Origin: Nitrospinota bacterium
GTDB lineage: Bacteria > UBA8248 > JACPRG01
Reading direction: 5' to 3'
Length of the DNA: 7,069 nucleotides
NCBI GenBank assembly: GCA_030740135.1
Contig: JASLXW010000003.1
Span: 9,361-16,429, forward strand
A program made the position numbers and the translations under genes. Position 1 is the stretch's first letter. Every line of letters begins with the position of its first letter. Positions 6,532 to 7,069 of this stretch are shown here, in pieces. A model generated the notes under the pieces. The model saw only the letters and a list, made by a program, of their open reading frames with translations. It had not been told where the DNA came from and searched no databases.

Positions 6532-6537
6532 ATGACC

Positions 6538-7069
6538 ATGAGTGATAATTTCGGTGTGATCGAATTCGAATGGGACATCGACCCTTCCGATACGGCCTTG
6601 CTCGTGATCGACATGCAAACCGGTTTCCTGGATCTCGACAGCACCTTCGGCAAGGCCGGACTCAACAAGAACCAGCGCGCCATCATTCCGAACGTCTGCG
6701 GCCTTGTGGATGCCTGCCGCGAGTCGGGGATGCCGATCATCTGGTCGATCCAGGAGCACATCCGCGACGACAAGACGCGCCTGCGCCACAAGATTCCCAA
6801 CCACCTGGAGAAGCGCAACATCTTCGTCGCCTCCCGGGGGACGAACGAGCTCAATCTTCAAGAGGACATGGAGAAGGTCCACCGTCCCGAGGACCACATT
6901 CTCTGGAAGCACCGCGCCTCCTGCTTCTTCGACACCAACCTGGCGACCAAGCTGAAGATGCTGGGCGTACAAATGCTCATCATCTCCGGCATCAACTCGA
7001 ATTACTGCGTCGAATCCACCATCCGCGAAGGATATTTCCACGACTTCGACCTCGTTGTCCCGAAAGACT
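6538..7069 (+). CDS. Isochorismatase-family cysteine hydrolase (3' partial)
   Basis: The frame stays open from ATG 6538 to the right edge (177 residues). It encodes most of an isochorismatase-like hydrolase, a family of about 180-220 residues that includes maleamate, ureidoacrylate and N-carbamoylsarcosine amidases. The catalytic triad is visible: D25 in LLVIDMQTGF, K124 in WKHRASCF and C157 in GINSNYCVESTIREG. The cysteine triad argues for amidase-type nucleophilic hydrolysis rather than the Cys-less isochorismatase reaction. No signal peptide is seen, so it should be cytoplasmic. A consensus ribosome-binding site and a candidate promoter with a long leader precede it, and a 661-base gap separates it from the molybdoenzyme gene, so it may be controlled apart from the upstream genes. 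An amide-cleaving step late in degradation of a nitrogenous ring is a reasonable inference but is not shown. Perhaps 10-40 residues are missing. Confidence 0.93.
   Translation, partial: MSDNFGVIEFEWDIDPSDTALLVIDMQTGFLDLDSTFGKAGLNKNQRAIIPNVCGLVDACRESGMPIIWSIQEHIRDDKTRLRHKIPNHLEKRNIFVASRGTNELNLQEDMEKVHRPEDHILWKHRASCFFDTNLATKLKMLGVQMLIISGINSNYCVESTIREGYFHDFDLVVPKD

Larger units (their letters stand above)
5877..6537. other. 661-base intergenic region with leader of the isochorismatase-family gene
   Basis: No protein-coding gene is supported on either strand. Translations of the open stretches are rich in R, P, G and S and match nothing I recognise. The region holds a hairpin just after the molybdoenzyme gene, an 11-base G run, a sigma70-like promoter near 6339-6368 and a leader of about 160 bases with repeated CCCGAAA words before the next gene. 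No clear rho-independent terminator follows the molybdoenzyme gene. The size of the gap suggests the downstream gene is transcribed separately. Confidence 0.6.

Noticed and set aside
3780..6854. Very long (1024-codon) open frame on the minus strand
   Set aside because: It is antisense to the well-supported molybdoenzyme gene, the intergenic gap and the isochorismatase-family gene. Its translation is R/P/G-rich with no recognisable domain, as expected for a shadow of GC-biased codons.
1..7069. CRISPR array, tRNA/rRNA genes, insertion sequences
   Set aside because: No regularly spaced repeats, tRNA-like cloverleaf, rRNA motifs, transposase or terminal inverted repeats were recognised on either strand.

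Overview
The window is GC-rich DNA with strong G/C preference at third codon positions. All supported genes lie on the + strand. It looks like a catabolic gene cluster from a bacterium with a molybdenum-enzyme-rich metabolism, probably anaerobic or facultative. The protein styles recall Desulfobacterota, syntrophs or related environmental lineages, but taxonomy cannot be fixed from sequence alone.

Layout: (1) 2-2263, a xanthine dehydrogenase-family molybdopterin-binding large subunit, missing only its first residues at the left edge. (2) 2264-2637, a 374-base gap holding a 56-codon piece (2418-2588) that reads as the C-terminal end of an amidohydrolase_2-type metal-dependent hydrolase, apparently a remnant of a deleted gene. 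(3) 2638-3426, a complete cyclase-family (kynurenine formamidase/isatin hydrolase-like) metal hydrolase. (4) 3427-3494, a short spacer with a perfect hairpin followed by four T. (5) 3495-5876, a complete 793-residue bis-pterin molybdopterin oxidoreductase of the formate dehydrogenase/acetylene hydratase/DMSO reductase superfamily. All four cysteines expected to hold its N-terminal [4Fe-4S] cluster are replaced (D10, S13, S17, D47), while the presumed metal-ligand cysteine (C146) and the lysine next to the cluster site (K49) remain. (6) 5877-6537, a 661-base non-coding stretch with a G11 run, a sigma70-like promoter and a repeat-rich leader. (7) 6538 to the right edge, an isochorismatase-family cysteine hydrolase, incomplete at its 3' end.

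Taken together, a hydroxylating Mo enzyme, a cyclic-amide or ester-opening hydrolase, a second unusual Mo/W enzyme and an amidase-like cysteine hydrolase suggest breakdown of an aromatic or N-heterocyclic compound. In such a route, ring hydroxylation would be followed by ring opening and amide cleavage. The substrate is not determinable here. The most notable feature is the apparently cluster-less molybdopterin enzyme, which has no electron-transfer partner gene beside it. The second is the amidohydrolase remnant between two otherwise intact genes.
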